Below are positions 43,142 to 54,224 of a DNA stretch of 64,000 bases, in pieces. Each line of letters begins with the position of its first letter. Position 1 is the stretch's first letter. The stretch is from contig CM039462.1 of assembly GCA_022414725.1 (NCBI GenBank), positions 78,815,421 to 78,879,420 on the forward strand. The letters run 5' to 3'. The notes below the pieces were generated by a model. That model was given only the letters and a program-made list of their open reading frames with translations, made no database searches and had not been told where the DNA came from. The position numbers and the translations under genes are program-made. The stretch comes from Microglena sp. YARC (taxonomy: Eukaryota > Chlorophyta > Chlorophyceae > Chlamydomonadales > Chlamydomonadaceae).

Positions 43142-44289
43142 CCTTGATATGCATTGATTTACCCCCCTTGCCGGGCCCCCCCTTGCTGCGCATGCATGAA
43201 AGACTGTTTTGATAAGTCGGAAAGGGTTTGCTTCATGCCTTGCGCTTTCACCTCTTTTCAAGCCTTGCGCTTTCACCTCCTTTCATGCCTTGCGCAAATT
43301 GCCTTTCGCATCCTGCATTGCTTTGCTGCGCATCTGCATTAGCACAGGGTGGCCCTGCATGGTCCCGAGTTGCACCTAATTCTCGCACCCTTTGCGCAAT
43401 GCATTTCACTGCTATGGGAATTCACTTCAGCTCTGTTCTCATGATCTGCTGCTTTGCCTTTCGCTTTCTGCATCGCCTTGCTGCGCATCTGCATTAGCAC
43501 CGGGTGGTTGTGAATAACCCCCGAGTTGCTTCTAATTCTCGCACCCTTTGCGCAATGCATTTCACTGTCACTGTCCTGCCTAGCACCTTCTCTGGTGGAT
43601 GCTGGGCAGATAGCCAGGAGCACTGGCGCTCGGAGCACTGGATAGGTCTGCCTACCTGCATGGCGGTTACCCGCCTGCACCTGCCAGACCAGACCAGGAC
43701 ACGCGCCGGGCCAGCACCTGCGCCGGAGTACTGGCGTACAGCTCTGCACCCGCCTGCACCTTCCTGAGGCCTGCCTACCTGCATGATGGTTACCCGCCTG
43801 CACCTGCGTCAGAGTAATGGCGGACAGTACTGCATACCCATATGGCATGCATCCTTAGCTACCGTTCCAAGATTTCCATAGCGTCTGGTTTGGTTATGAA
43901 TTGCATTGTAGTGGTAGACTGCAATTGTAGCCCAGACTTAGCTTGCCTTGTGCCTGTGTTGACCAAGTTACTGCTTGCCAACAGGTTGCCTTGTTTATTG
44001 GTTAATCTTTGCCGGAGTGTGGTTGGGTGTTTATGTTGTGATTGGTACTTTACATGACACTGACATATGGATCATGTACACCTGCAGTTCTTCTATTTTA
44101 CTGTGTTCTTGCCCACCTCGGCCACCTACCTATTTACTAGCTTTGTTTTAGTGGCCCAGTACTGCAATAGGTAAAGCAAAGATGTGAAGTTGAGGCCTGC
44201 TTGACTTGCATAGCATGACTGATGAAATGTCATAGCCCAGAAGAATTTAGCCCTTTTGCCTGTTCCGTCTAGGCATTCGGTGGATCAAG
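43142..44289. other. Left-arm sequence, no gene recognised
   Basis: Contains short direct repeats (CATGCCTTGCGCTTTCACCT; CTGCGCATCTGCATTAGCAC; GGTTACCCGCCTGCACCTGC). Open frames on both strands are repeat-derived and lack motifs. Confidence 0.5.
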
Positions 44290-46440
44290 TTTTCTTTGAC
44301 TGGTTTTAGGATTGATTTTCTATGATCGGGAGGACTGTGTGTATTCCGAGTTTGGTTTTTCTCAATCATTCGCTCGTTGGGTTTGACAATGCTCCCGATT
44401 ATGATCGGGAGGACTGTGGGTATTCTGAGTTTGGTTTTTCTCAATCATTCGCTCGTTGGGTTTGACAATGCTCCCGATTATGATCAAGAGGACTGTGGGT
44501 ATTCTGAGTTTGGTTTTTCTCAATCATTCGTTCGTTGGGTTTGACAATGCTCCCGATTATGATAGGGAGGACTATGGGTATGCCAAGTAAACAAAAAAAC
44601 AAAAACAAAAAAAATGCCGAGTACATGTTTTCTGAATCATTCGCTCGTCAGGTTTGTCAGTGCTCCCGATTATGATCGGGAGGACTGTGTGTATTCCGAA
44701 TTTGGTTTTCTCAATCATTCGCTCGTTGGGTTTGACAATGCTCCCGATTATGATCGGGAGGACTATGGGTATTCTGAGTTTGGTTTTTCTCAATCATTCG
44801 TTCGTTGGGTTTGTCCATGCTCCCGATTATGATCAAGAGGACTGTGGGTATTCTGAGTTTGGTTTTTCTCAATCATTCGTTCGTTGGGTTTGACAATGCT
44901 CCCGATTATGATAGGGAGGACTATGGGTATGCCAAGTAGACAAAAAAAAAAAAAAAAAAAAAATGCCGAGTACATGTTTTCTGAATCATTCGCTCGTTAG
45001 GTTTGTCAGTGCTCCCGATTATGATCGGGAGGACTGTGTGTATTCCGAATTTGGTTTTCTCAATCATTCGCTCGTTGGGTTTGTCAATGCTCCCGATTAT
45101 GATCGGGAGGACTGTGGGTATTCTGAGTTTGGTTTTTCTCAATCATTCGTTCGTTGGGTTTGTCCATGCTCCCGATTATCATCGGGAGGACTGTGGGTAT
45201 TCTGAGTTTGGTTTTTCTCAATCATTCGCTCGTTGGGTTTGACAATGCTCCTGATTATGATCGGGAGGACTGTGGGTATTCTGAGCTTGGTTTTTCTCAA
45301 TCATTCGTTCGTTGGGTTTGACAATGCTCCCGATTATGATCGGGAGGACTGTGGGTATTCTGAGTTTGGTTTTTCTCAATCATTCGTTCGTTGGGTTTGT
45401 CCATGCTCCCGATTATGATCGGGAGGACTGTGGGTATTCTGAGTTTGGTTTTTCTCAATCATTCGCTCGTTGGGTTTGACAATGCTCCCGATTATGATCG
45501 GGAGGACTGTGGGTATTCTGAGCTTGGTTTTTCTCAATCATTCGTTCGTTGGGTTTGACAATGCTCCCGATTATGATCGGGAGGACTGTGGGTATGCCGA
45601 GTACAAAAACAAAAACAAAAAAAAACAAAAAAATATGCCGAGTACATGTTTCTGAATCATTCGCTCGTTGGGTTTGACAATGCTCCCGATTATGATCGGG
45701 AGGACTGTGGGTATTCTGAGTTTGGTTATTCTCAATCATTCGCTCGTTGGGATTGACAATGCTCCTGATTATGATCGGGAGGACTATGGGTATGCCAAGT
45801 CAAAAAAAAAAAAAAAAAAATATGCCGAGTACATGTTTTCTGAATCATTCGCTCGTTGGGTTTGTCAGTGCTCCCGATTATGATCGGGAGGACTGTGGGT
45901 ATTCTGAGTTTGGTTATTCTCAATCATTCGCTCGTTGGGTTTGACAATGCTCCCGATTATGATCGGGAGGACTATGGGTATGCCGAGTACAAAAAAATTT
46001 AAAAACAAAAAATTTGCCAAATACATGTTTTCTGAATCATTCGCTTGTTGGGTTTGTCAGTGCTCCCGATTATGATCGGGAGGACTGTGTGTATTCCGAA
46101 TTAGGTTTTCTCAATCATTCGCTCGTTGGGTTTGTCAATGCTCCCGATTATGATCGGGAGGACTATGGGTATGCCGAGTACATGTTTTCTGAATCATTCG
46201 CTCGTTGGGTTTGTCAGTGCTCCCGATTATGATCGGGAGGACTGTGTGTATTCCGAGTTTTGTTTTCTCAATCATTCGCTCGTTGGGTTTGTCAATGCTC
46301 CCGATTATGATCGGGAGGACTGTGTATATTCTGAATTTGGTTTTCTCAATCATTCGGTCGTTGGGTTTGACAATGCTCCCGATTATGATCGGGAGGACTG
46401 TGGGTATTCTGAGTTTGGTTTTTCTCTATATCTGAATCTG
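44290..46440 (+). repeat. About 79-bp repeat array built on the palindrome CTCCCGATTATGATCGGGAG
   Basis: Roughly 27 units, each with CAATGCTCCCGATTATGATC GGGAGGACTGTG and a TCAATCATTCG(C/T)TCGTTGGG part. Poly-A blocks interrupt it near 44597, 44941, 45605, 45799 and 45990. Each unit can fold into a hairpin with a stem of at least 8 bp. Frames encoding ...APDYDREDCGY... are repeat read-through. Confidence 0.95.
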
Positions 46441-46497
46441 ATTTTGAATCTGAATCTGAATCTGAATCATTTGCTTTACCAACCTATTTGTCTTCCG

Positions 46498-46795
46498 CAG
46501 GGTCTACAATGACAGTACCGTGGAAGTAAAACTCCAATCGGACGGGAAGGATTTGGGATGCGGCGTCATGGACGAATGGACCAAGGAGCGCCAAGTGCCA
46601 ATGAACATCGAAGTCGTTGTTGGTGGACCAGACTTCTATGTTACGGCTACGCACGCTCACTGGTTGAGGTTTCGCGGCGAATGCAGGCATATGTGCGGAG
46701 CATTCTGGTCGACACTCACCCTTGTGGAAGTCAAGACAGCCCAGTTGCTTGAAGTCACTAGCATTCGGAGGCCCATGTCAGGAGCTGGGCTATAA
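46498..46795 (+). pseudogene. Element-internal exon-like frame, left arm copy
   Basis: After a CAG acceptor-like site at 46500 the frame reads VEVKLQSDGKDLGCGVMDEW, then TKERQVPMNIEVVVGGPDFY, TATHAHWLRFRGECRHMCGA and LLEVTSIRRPMSGAGL with a stop at 46795. It has a C-x3-C/H cluster (GECRHMCG). An inverted copy is at 47217-47640. It may be an exon of the transposon's own gene, duplicated by the palindrome. Family unknown. Confidence 0.5.
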
Positions 46796-47216
46796 GGAGA
46801 TAACAATTTGAATACGATGACCTTACAAAGTTGTCGGCGATCTGTCCTCTTCGTTGATTGTAGGAAGCTGACCTCGTCGCGCCTTTCCTGACTTCTTCGC
46901 GGAGGCCGTAGGAAATGTAAAGAGTGCAGAAGTTACGCAATATCCTATCGAAATTGAAAGCGGCAAGTGCGGTCAGCACACAATGGTTGTTTCGAACGGT
47001 GTACATCCCACCGCGTACGTAACATTCGAAATGTACCTGTCAGATTTGAAATTTAACCTGAGCCACGGTGCAGCAGTACAGTCCGTTCGATTGCTCTCAT
47101 ACCGGCGTCAGGTAAAGGCCCTTTTGGTGTACATCGAGGTGACGTCCTCCTGTCGCTAGGACCAAACTCCTCGAAATCGCTCCTGAGCTTTCCTTCGCAT
47201 GTCTCAACCCACCGCC

Positions 47217-47640
47217 CTAGTTCCTCAAGCTCTTTGTCGGCGATAAATTCCGCCCTCGCCGACCCTGACAGGCTTGCTGCGCATTTGTCAACCTCCAACC
47301 CAAGAGCCTGAATGTGAACTGGTATCCATGATAGGGCTCTAACATGGGCCTCCGAATGCTAGTGACTTCAAGCAAAAGGGCTGTCTTGACTTCCGCAAGG
47401 GTGAGTGTCGACCAGAATGCATCTGCTCCGCACATATGCCTGCATTCGCCGCAAAACCTCAACCAGTGAGCGTGCGTAGCCGTAACATAGAAGTCTGGTC
47501 CCACAACAACGACTTCGATGTTCATTGGCACTTGGCGCTCCTTGGTCCATTCGTCCATGACGCCGCATCCCAAATCCTTCCCGTCCGATTGGAGTTTTAC
47601 TTCCACGGTATTGTCATTGTTGACCCTGCGGAAGACAAAT
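47217..47640 (-). pseudogene. Element-internal exon-like frame, right arm copy
   Basis: The reverse strand repeats the frame of 46498-46795 with few changes (VVVVGPDFYVTATHAHWLRF, CRHMCGADAFW) and reads further: LLEVTSIRRPMLEPYHGYQF then FRLLGWRLTNAQQACQGRRG. The extra codons beyond the left copy suggest this copy is nearer the ancestral form. Same unknown family. Between the two copies, 46800-47216 is a single-copy centre with no recognised gene. Confidence 0.5.
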
Positions 47641-47689
47641 AGGTTGGTAAAGCAAATGATTCAGATTCAAAATCAGATTCAGATTTAGA

Positions 47690-48990
47690 GAAAAACCAAA
47701 CTCAGAATACCCATAGTCCTCCCGATCATAATCGGGAGCATTTTCAAACCCAACAAGCGAATGATTGAGAAAACCAAATTCGGAATACACACATTCCTTG
47801 GGATCATAATTGGGAGCACTGACAAACCCAACGAGCGAATGATTTAGAAAACATGTACTCCGGCATTTTTTTTTTTTTTTTGTACCTCGGCATACCCATA
47901 GTCCTCCCGATCATAATCGGGAGCATTGTCAAACCAGACGAACGAATGATTGAGAAAAACCAAACTCAGAATACCCACAGTCCTCTTGATCATAATCGGG
48001 AGCATTGTCAAACCCAACGAGCGAATGATTAAGAAAACATGTACTCAGCATATATTTTTTTTTTTTTTTTTTTTTTACTCGGCATACCCATAGTCCTCCC
48101 GATCATAATCGGGAGCATTGTCAAACCCAACGAACGAATGATTGAGAAACACCAAGCTCAGAATACACACAGTCCTCCCGATCATAATCGGGAGCATTGA
48201 CAAACCCAACGAGCGAATGATTGAGAAAACCAAATTCGGAATACACAGAGTCCTCCCGATCATAATTGGGAGCATTGTCAAACCCAACGAGCGAATGATT
48301 GAGAAAACCAAATTCGGAATACACACAGTCCTCCCGATCATAATCGGGAGCTCTGACAAACCCAAGAGCGAATGATTCAGAAAACATGTACACGGCATTT
48401 TTTTTTTTTTTTTTTTTTTTGTACTCGGCATACCCATAGTCCTCCTGATCATAATCGGGAGCATTGTCAAACCCAACGAACGAATGATTGAGAAAAACCA
48501 AGCTCAGAATACCCACAGTCCTCCCGATCTTAATCGGGAGCATTGACAAACCCAACGAGCGAATGATTGAGAAACCAAATTCGGAATACACAGAGTCCTC
48601 CCGATCATAATCGGGAGCATTGTCAAATACAACGAACGAATGATTGAGAAAACCAAATTCGGAATACACACATTCCTCCCGATCATAATCGGGAGCACTG
48701 ACAAACCCAACGAGCGAATGATTCAGAAATCATGTACTCGCATTTTTTTTTTTTTTTTTTGTACTCGGCATACCCATAGTCCTCCCTATCATAATCGGGT
48801 GCATTGTCAAACCCAACGAAACGAATGATTGAGAAAAACCAAACTCAGAATACCACAGTCCTCTTGATCATAATCGGGAGCATTGTCAAAACCCAACGAG
48901 CGAATGATTGAGAAAACCAAACTCGGAATACACACAGTCCTCCCGATCATAATCGGGAGCATTGACAAACCCAACGACCCTATTCGCTTG
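47690..48990 (-). repeat. Inverted array of the same 79-bp palindrome repeat
   Basis: About 16 units in reverse orientation (CAGTCCTCCCGATCATAATC GGGAGCATTG), with poly-T blocks near 47863, 48055, 48400 and 48744. It mirrors 44290-46440. Confidence 0.95.
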
Positions 48991-49245
48991 AAGTCACCTA
49001 CTACACTGCTAGCTGCCAGGCAGATGCCTGGTCACCAGCTGCTAGAGTGGGTGTCGGACCTAAGCCCGGCACCGTTACTGATACAGCTATAGGCTGTATC
49101 ATTACATTCCCCCCAATCCCTGGTATTCTGGTACCCAGAATTCCTGGATTCCACAACACAAGTCATAAGGAGTAAGCCAGACAAATATTCCCGTGGAGAA
49201 GAAAAGTAGGGGGAAAGCAATCCTAAAACCAGTCAAGGCGTAGGT

Positions 49246-51684
49246 ATGACATCCGTGAAAAACTGTCTGAACAGTATCCGAAGCTCTTCTTGCACGCATC
49301 CGCTGATGCAATGGACAACAAGAAGACTAATCTTCCTCAGTCACGCCACTTCTCACATACAAAGAAGACCGCAGGAGGTGAACTTCTAAAGACACGCATC
49401 ATGTGTGAGTACAAATACAGCGCATGTAGGACATGTCCTCCCGATCATAATCGGGAGCATACACAGTATTTAAAACTTGAAATGATTACTTAACAAAATA
49501 ATGCTAATATTCTGACTTCATGTTTCCTTCTATGTTAACTCAGGATTATTCTCCAGGGAAGAGGCTTCATTGGTTATTGGGCTTTGCCATTCTACTCGCA
49601 GTCCATCAATCTGACTATATCATGCTTCCAACATTTCTTCAACCGGGTCCTTGAAGAAGAGGGGCAGCTTCCACCGTATTGCTTCTTGCAAATGGACAAC
49701 GCGGAAAAGGACAACAAGAACGCTTTCATGTTCGCATACTTGTCCTTGTTGGTTGAGATGAACTGGTTTGAGGAAGTGTACGTCCATTTCCTCCCTCCCG
49801 GACACACACACATAGCAATCTTGACCAAAAGTACTCTGTGATCTCGCAAGGGTTAAAGAACATGGAAGTGTACACCCTGGACCATCTGATGGGCATTGTT
49901 GGTAACTTATTCAAGAGAATGGGCCCTTACACAAGGCAAGACGTCGTGACCTCTATAGGGGACTTCTCCGCTGTCCTCCTAGACAACGTTTACAAGTTGT
50001 TCGGTCATGGCACTAGCACCGTCAAAGGAGTTAATCGCCGTTTACACGCATTCAAGATAACGAAAGGTCCAACGGGAGAGTCGGTAAGAATACTTGATAT
50101 ACTGATATTTACAAATTAAATGCTACCGTGCGTGTATGTACTGTCTGCACAATGCTCCCGATTATGCTCGGGAGGAATATGGGTGTGCCATGTCCTCATT
50201 GATTTACATGTACAGTCTTCAATACAAATTAAATGATACAAAGGAAGTTGTACCTAGGACCTACGATGTATTATCCAAGGGATGCTCCCGAGTATAGTCG
50301 GGAGGAATATGGGTGTCCTAAATGATTCACTAATACACAATACATGTTTGCACACCAACAATTGCAGGGGTCTATTACAAGGAGTATGACGAGTCAGGAT
50401 CTTGGAGAGGACAGTGGGACAATGACGCTGAACCTATTTACGTCCTCCAAGGCTTCCCACTGGTGGACACCAGAACAGTATTTAAGGAAGCCCCCGAGAT
50501 CAAGATTGAAGAGCTCGAGAATATCGAGGCAAACTGGGCGGCTGTCTGGAAGACTATTCATAACGAGAAGCCCGGAGGTGACGTCCTTGCAGGCCACATG
50601 GCCGATGGTCCTGTACAAACCGCCGGTGACGACCGTGCAGGACCCGTAGCTGATGTCCGTGTACGACACGCAGCGGAGGACCTTCTAGAACCAGAAGCCG
50701 ATGACCAGCAGCAGATGGATGAACCAGCAGCCGATGGCCCATCCATGCCCAGACCTTCAAACATATTGCCGAGAAGCTTCGTGAAACTTGGAAGCCAGCA
50801 ATAAGTGGTGGACTGATTTCTTCAACGTTGAGAAGAGTTATTGGAGCACTCAACCAGATGATGCTGTGACTGGGGAGTACCCGAAAGACCAACATTTTGT
50901 CGACTTTCCCATCGGAGTTGTTAGCAACCAGTCGTGTTCTGACACAGTCTGAGAAATCAATGGCCAAGCGCTTGATAGCATCATTGGATGACTTGTCCAT
51001 GGATGTGTCAGACCTTTTACCTGCAAGTAACGAGATTGCCAAGACTATGAAGGTCGCACACACTTTGGAGACTAATATGGAAAGGCCAGAGGAGGAGGAT
51101 GTGTTGTACTTATATTCTTCACAAGGGACGAAGCCGGATAGAAGAATAGCCTACGAGCCCACTACTGATTTGGTTGTTGGTCATGTCGCTGTGGTCAAGG
51201 TACAAATGGATGACTCTAGCGGATTGAGAGGATGGGACGTGGTGGAGGTCAAATCACTACCAGTGAATGGAGAAGTGGAATGTGTGTATTTAAAGCCCTT
51301 GTACTCTGGGGCTCAGAAGTTGGTGTACACTGAAACACAATACCCAACTTGGCCAGAAGATTGGATGGACCACAAGCTTGTGCTATTACCGTGGGGGTTA
51401 GGAGAAAAGCAACATGGACGGGCGATATTCCCATTGACGCATTTCAATTTAGCTGCGAACCCACCAAGGGTATGAAGATCCAGAGAAAGTACCACACAAG
51501 CATGCTCCTAGCTTGTCAATCCATTGAGAAGGACACCAGGGCAGAGGCTGTGCAATCGGATGGAGACAATGCAGACATTGCTGAGGAGGAGGAGATGGAG
51601 GAGGAGGAACATGGGGATGGGGACATGGAGGAGGAGAAGGAGGAAGAGGAGGACGAGGAGGGGGGGGAGGAGGAGGAGGAGTAA
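49246..51684 (+). pseudogene. DDE-type transposase, intron-containing, frameshifted
   Basis: Exon 1 (about 49246-49402) reads YDIREKLSEQYPKLFLHASA then DAMDNKKTNLPQS. It splices by GT-AG (49403-49543) in frame to GRGFIGYWALPFYSQSINLT, FLQMDNAEKDNKNAFMFAYL and FEEVYVHFLPPGHTH. A 2-nt disruption at about 49812 separates this from LDQKYSVISQGLKNMEVYTL. The D-x-M-D..KT, DN...NKN and GHTH...DQ blocks match a family of eukaryotic transposase-like proteins (DUF7869-like; name tentative). A second intron lies at about 50084-50367, then YKEYDESGSWRGQW, a charged linker, KSLPVNGEVECVYLKPL and a Glu-rich tail to 51684. The frame is also broken around 50800-50940. It probably mobilised this element and the 166-bp MITEs before decay. 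Confidence 0.7.
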
Positions 51685-51699
51685 GATGTTTGACACATA

Positions 51700-51990
51700 G
51701 CCGTTTTTTACTAAATTAGGAAAATTAAATGAATTATACTTACGATTTTTATTGTAAGATGTAAAAGCTGAATTCTGCCTGCCGACTTATAACCGTCCGC
51801 TTTCCCTTTATTTCTTACAATTATAATTGTAAGACACGAATTGATGTTAACACCTTTTGTTACAAAATATGGCATTTCAACGTTGTAACATTCGCAATCT
51901 GTACGTTTCTCCGTCTTTCAAGCTCATTTTAAGCATATTTTGTCAAAATTGACTACAATCTTACGATTTTTATCGTAAGATTGCATTTGG
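51700..51990. other. Right subterminal region of the transposon
   Basis: AT-rich, with three TTACAAT/ATTGTAAG-type palindromes and no coding signal. Confidence 0.6.
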
Positions 51991-52156
51991 AAAGCATCAA
52001 AAGACCCCCAAAAAGTGATTGTAAGATTGGAAATCCGTTCGGAAGCAGGAACGCCCATTATTGGATGTGCACACACAAAATTGACTGTTTCCGGATAGTT
52101 TTCGGTTTGCAGTTGCTACCTACCAACGCTATTTGTTGCATCGTGCTCGCAGGCGA

Positions 52157-52756
52157 ATGGCTAAGTTCATTGAACTTCTTGAGGGGCAGTCACAGGGACA
52201 CTTGACTCTAGCCCCGGAGGGAACTGTGCAGCATTTTAGCACAGATTCTTGGAAGCTCTTGAACCCTGGTGATCATGTGGTCGTGATTATCGGAAGGTGG
52301 CGCCTTGGTTATGCACACCATGGCATTGTGATAAGCCCTTATGGCCCTGGTCAAGATCCTCAGGTTGCGCACTTCGTGTCTCCGACTGGTGACATGTTGA
52401 TGCGAGATGCTCGATTACAGATCGGCTCGCACACCGAGTTCATTGGAGCAAGAGCGACTTTTGGTATCGTGCCGTATGCCTCTGCCAACTCCGAGGCCGA
52501 TAAATTCGAACGCCAACGCGCCGTTGACCTTGCCAAGTGGATGGTGGAATCACCTGAGTTTGCACGGAAGAAGTACAATCTGATTGCATGGAATTGCGAG
52601 TGCTTTGCTTGGGTCTGCAAAACTGGTGACATCAATGCGCATTCCCACCATGTTGAGCGTGTCCTAAAAGCCATCAGCGATGATCTGCGGAAGGGGGAGA
52701 GGTCCATTCTTCTGCGAACGGGAGCAGTTGATTCAAGTTCTTGTATTGTCGCATGA
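52157..52756 (+). CDS. LRAT/NlpC-P60-fold domain protein B
   Basis: 199 residues from ATG 52157. GDHVVVIIGRW, GYAHHGIVIS (His about 54-55) and IAWNCECFAWVCKTG (Cys about 147) give the complete His/Cys signature. It is a close paralogue of the protein at 40709-41293 (shared LTLAPEGT, LMRDARLQIG, AWVCKTG). The ATG is 97 bp downstream of the 10-kb transposon end, so any original promoter was displaced or is now contributed by the transposon. Intact frame. Enzymatic substrate unknown. Confidence 0.75.
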   Translation: MAKFIELLEGQSQGHLTLAPEGTVQHFSTDSWKLLNPGDHVVVIIGRWRLGYAHHGIVISPYGPGQDPQVAHFVSPTGDMLMRDARLQIGSHTEFIGARATFGIVPYASANSEADKFERQRAVDLAKWMVESPEFARKKYNLIAWNCECFAWVCKTGDINAHSHHVERVLKAISDDLRKGERSILLRTGAVDSSSCIVA

Positions 52757-52814
52757 CACTTCGCCTACCCATCCAACTGCATAGGGTTCATCAGCTTAAA
52801 TGCTGAAATACGGA

Positions 52815-52860
52815 ATGAAGGGACATGTTTCCTATCCTATCCTATCCTATCTATCTAATT
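52815..52860. repeat. CCTAT pentamer run
   Basis: Four CCTAT units followed by CTATCTAT in the intergenic space. Confidence 0.7.
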
Positions 52861-52924
52861 CCCGACATGTTTCCTCCGTTCCGTTTGCTCCGGCGACAAA
52901 ACGAAATGAAGCCGGACAGCGGTA

Positions 52925-52996
52925 ATCGGTCTTCGACCTTCGAGAGTGCCCATTGAAGTACCATCCGCACTGAAGCGATCGCCTCTCTTCCTGTAC
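52925..52996 (-). mobile_element. M1-related fragment with one end
   Basis: Carries the M1 interior motif CGAGAGTGCCCATTGAAG...GCGATCGCCTCT and ends in GCCGACTG followed by TA, the M1 terminus. Truncated on the other side. Confidence 0.6.
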
Positions 52997-53061
52997 ACGC
53001 CGACTGTACCTTGTTTGGTTGCGTTTATTATATGCATCAAATTCCCTAGTCATGTGAGTAA

Positions 53062-53598
53062 ATGAGCATCACACAGACAACTTGTAAGCCACAAGTAATG
53101 TACATTTTAGGGCGCAGGGAAAATGGGAAGAGTCACGCTATCACTCAACTTATTGCTCAACATTCACCACCCACTCTAATATTGGTCATGACAGAACATA
53201 ACAAGGAGTACCATGCTTTACATACACCAGAGGCAACGTTGTGTAAACTGTCTGAATCTGAATCAGAATCACCTTCACTTGACGGTTTCAATGTGCTAGC
53301 ATTTGATGACATCCATCTTTTTAATGTACAAGGCCGCCAATTGTTACACAATGCCATGCAGTCGAAAGCTCGTGCCGTCATCGTGTCTGTCTCTCACCCG
53401 TGCAGCATTCCCCTAGCCGGTCGAGACACCATCTTACAACTCAGTCAGTATCATGACCATCACGGATCTGACTGGGTGAAGATGTTGAAGGCCACGTATG
53501 CATTCCAACTAGCTGCAAATGTGCCTGGTTCTGGAAATACATCCACAGGCACAGCCCCACCGTTGTGCTGCACTGCCAAGTGTGTAGTTTCCATGTAA
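53062..53598 (+). CDS. P-loop ATPase, divergent A32/FtsK-like
   Basis: 178 residues from ATG 53062. Walker A is MYILGRRENGKSHAITQLI (G17-S24). Walker B is FNVLAFDDIHLF (about 78-85). A following block, SKARAVIVSVSHPCSIPLAG, sits where A32-type genome-packaging ATPases of large DNA viruses and Polinton-like viruses have the RH..ivv..Q...ip motif. Length is short for that family (usually about 230-270), and an arginine finger is not obvious. A PP-loop in a host protein is an alternative. The TAA stop is created by the 166-bp MITE at 53597. Without the insertion the frame would end two codons later, so the coding effect is minimal. Confidence 0.45.
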   Translation: MSITQTTCKPQVMYILGRRENGKSHAITQLIAQHSPPTLILVMTEHNKEYHALHTPEATLCKLSESESESPSLDGFNVLAFDDIHLFNVQGRQLLHNAMQSKARAVIVSVSHPCSIPLAGRDTILQLSQYHDHHGSDWVKMLKATYAFQLAANVPGSGNTSTGTAPPLCCTAKCVVSM

Positions 53599-53762
53599 TG
53601 GGCGTTCCTGCCTCCCGGCCGATTTTTTTAAATTTCTAATCAGGATTTAGAGCCTCTTGAACGACTCGCTAGCTTGAGACATAAGCACCAAGGAATCACA
53701 ATTCCGCTCCATACCATGTTTCGCAACCAGTCAAAATCGGCCGGGAGGCAGGAACGCCCATT
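53597..53762. mobile_element. 166-bp MITE, copy 2, with ATGT target duplication
   Basis: Ends AATGGGCGTTCCTGCC ... GGCAGGAACGCCCATT. Target duplication ATGT is at 53593-96 and 53763-66. It is inserted at the very end of the ATPase gene. Confidence 0.95.
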
Positions 53763-53766
53763 ATGT

Positions 53767-54224
53767 CACAATAGTGGGCAAGTGTGACACGGACAACCTC
53801 ATTGGCTTGAAGGAAAACCGAATGCTCTCAAGCAGAACCTCATTGGCTTGAAGGAAAACCGAATGCTCTCAAGCAGAATCCTGCTTGAGACGAAACGTGT
53901 TCCCCATGCTCCTCTAACCATGAGTGTTAACAGATCAGATCCGACACGTGTTTCTGCGAGTCATCAGCTGAATTCCACTGCCCCACTCCGTGGGGCCCGC
54001 GATTTCTCTTTCATGATCCCGAAATAGTTTGTCAAGCAGACGTCTGCTTGAGACTACACATGTGTTTTCCTCGCGCCCATGAAAATACGTGTGTAAACAG
54101 GTCAGATCTGACACGTGTTTTCTCGCGCCTCGAAGCACGCGTGTAAACAAGTCAGATTGCCGACGATGCTCTGGACTTGAGCAGACTCCCACATACATCA
54201 CAACAAAAACAAAATGAAAATCTT
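53767..54224. other. Intergenic with short duplications
   Basis: A 43-bp direct duplication (CTCATTGGCTTGAAGGAAAA..., 53797-53878), a perfect 20-bp palindrome TCAAGCAGACGTCTGCTTGA (54032-54051) and repeated ACACGTGTTTTC(T)CGCGCC motifs. Related phrases recur at 63640-63850. No gene seen. Confidence 0.6.

Larger units (their letters stand above)
41995..52059 (+). mobile_element. 10,065-bp DNA transposon with 29-bp TIRs and 4-bp TSD
   Basis: Both ends read AATGGGCGTTCCTGCTTCCG and agree for 29 bp as perfect inverted repeats (41995-42023 and 52031-52059). The flanking tetranucleotide ATTG is duplicated (41991-94 and 52060-63). Subterminal palindromes of the type CTTACAAT...ATTGTAAG occur at both ends. 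The interior holds a transposase pseudogene (49246-51684) and large inverted duplications centred near 47.05 kb. The 4-bp duplication resembles Sola-type elements, but I cannot assign a superfamily. The insertion lies about 95 bp upstream of an LRAT-like gene. Confidence 0.9.

Noticed and set aside
44290..48990. Regularly spaced palindromic repeats resembling a CRISPR array
   Set aside because: Spacers between palindromes are themselves repeats, the arrays occur in opposite orientations inside a eukaryotic transposon, and no cas genes are present.
51508..51698. Leu/Ser-rich reverse frames at the end of the transposase
   Set aside because: Antisense of the GAGGAG-coded acidic tail.
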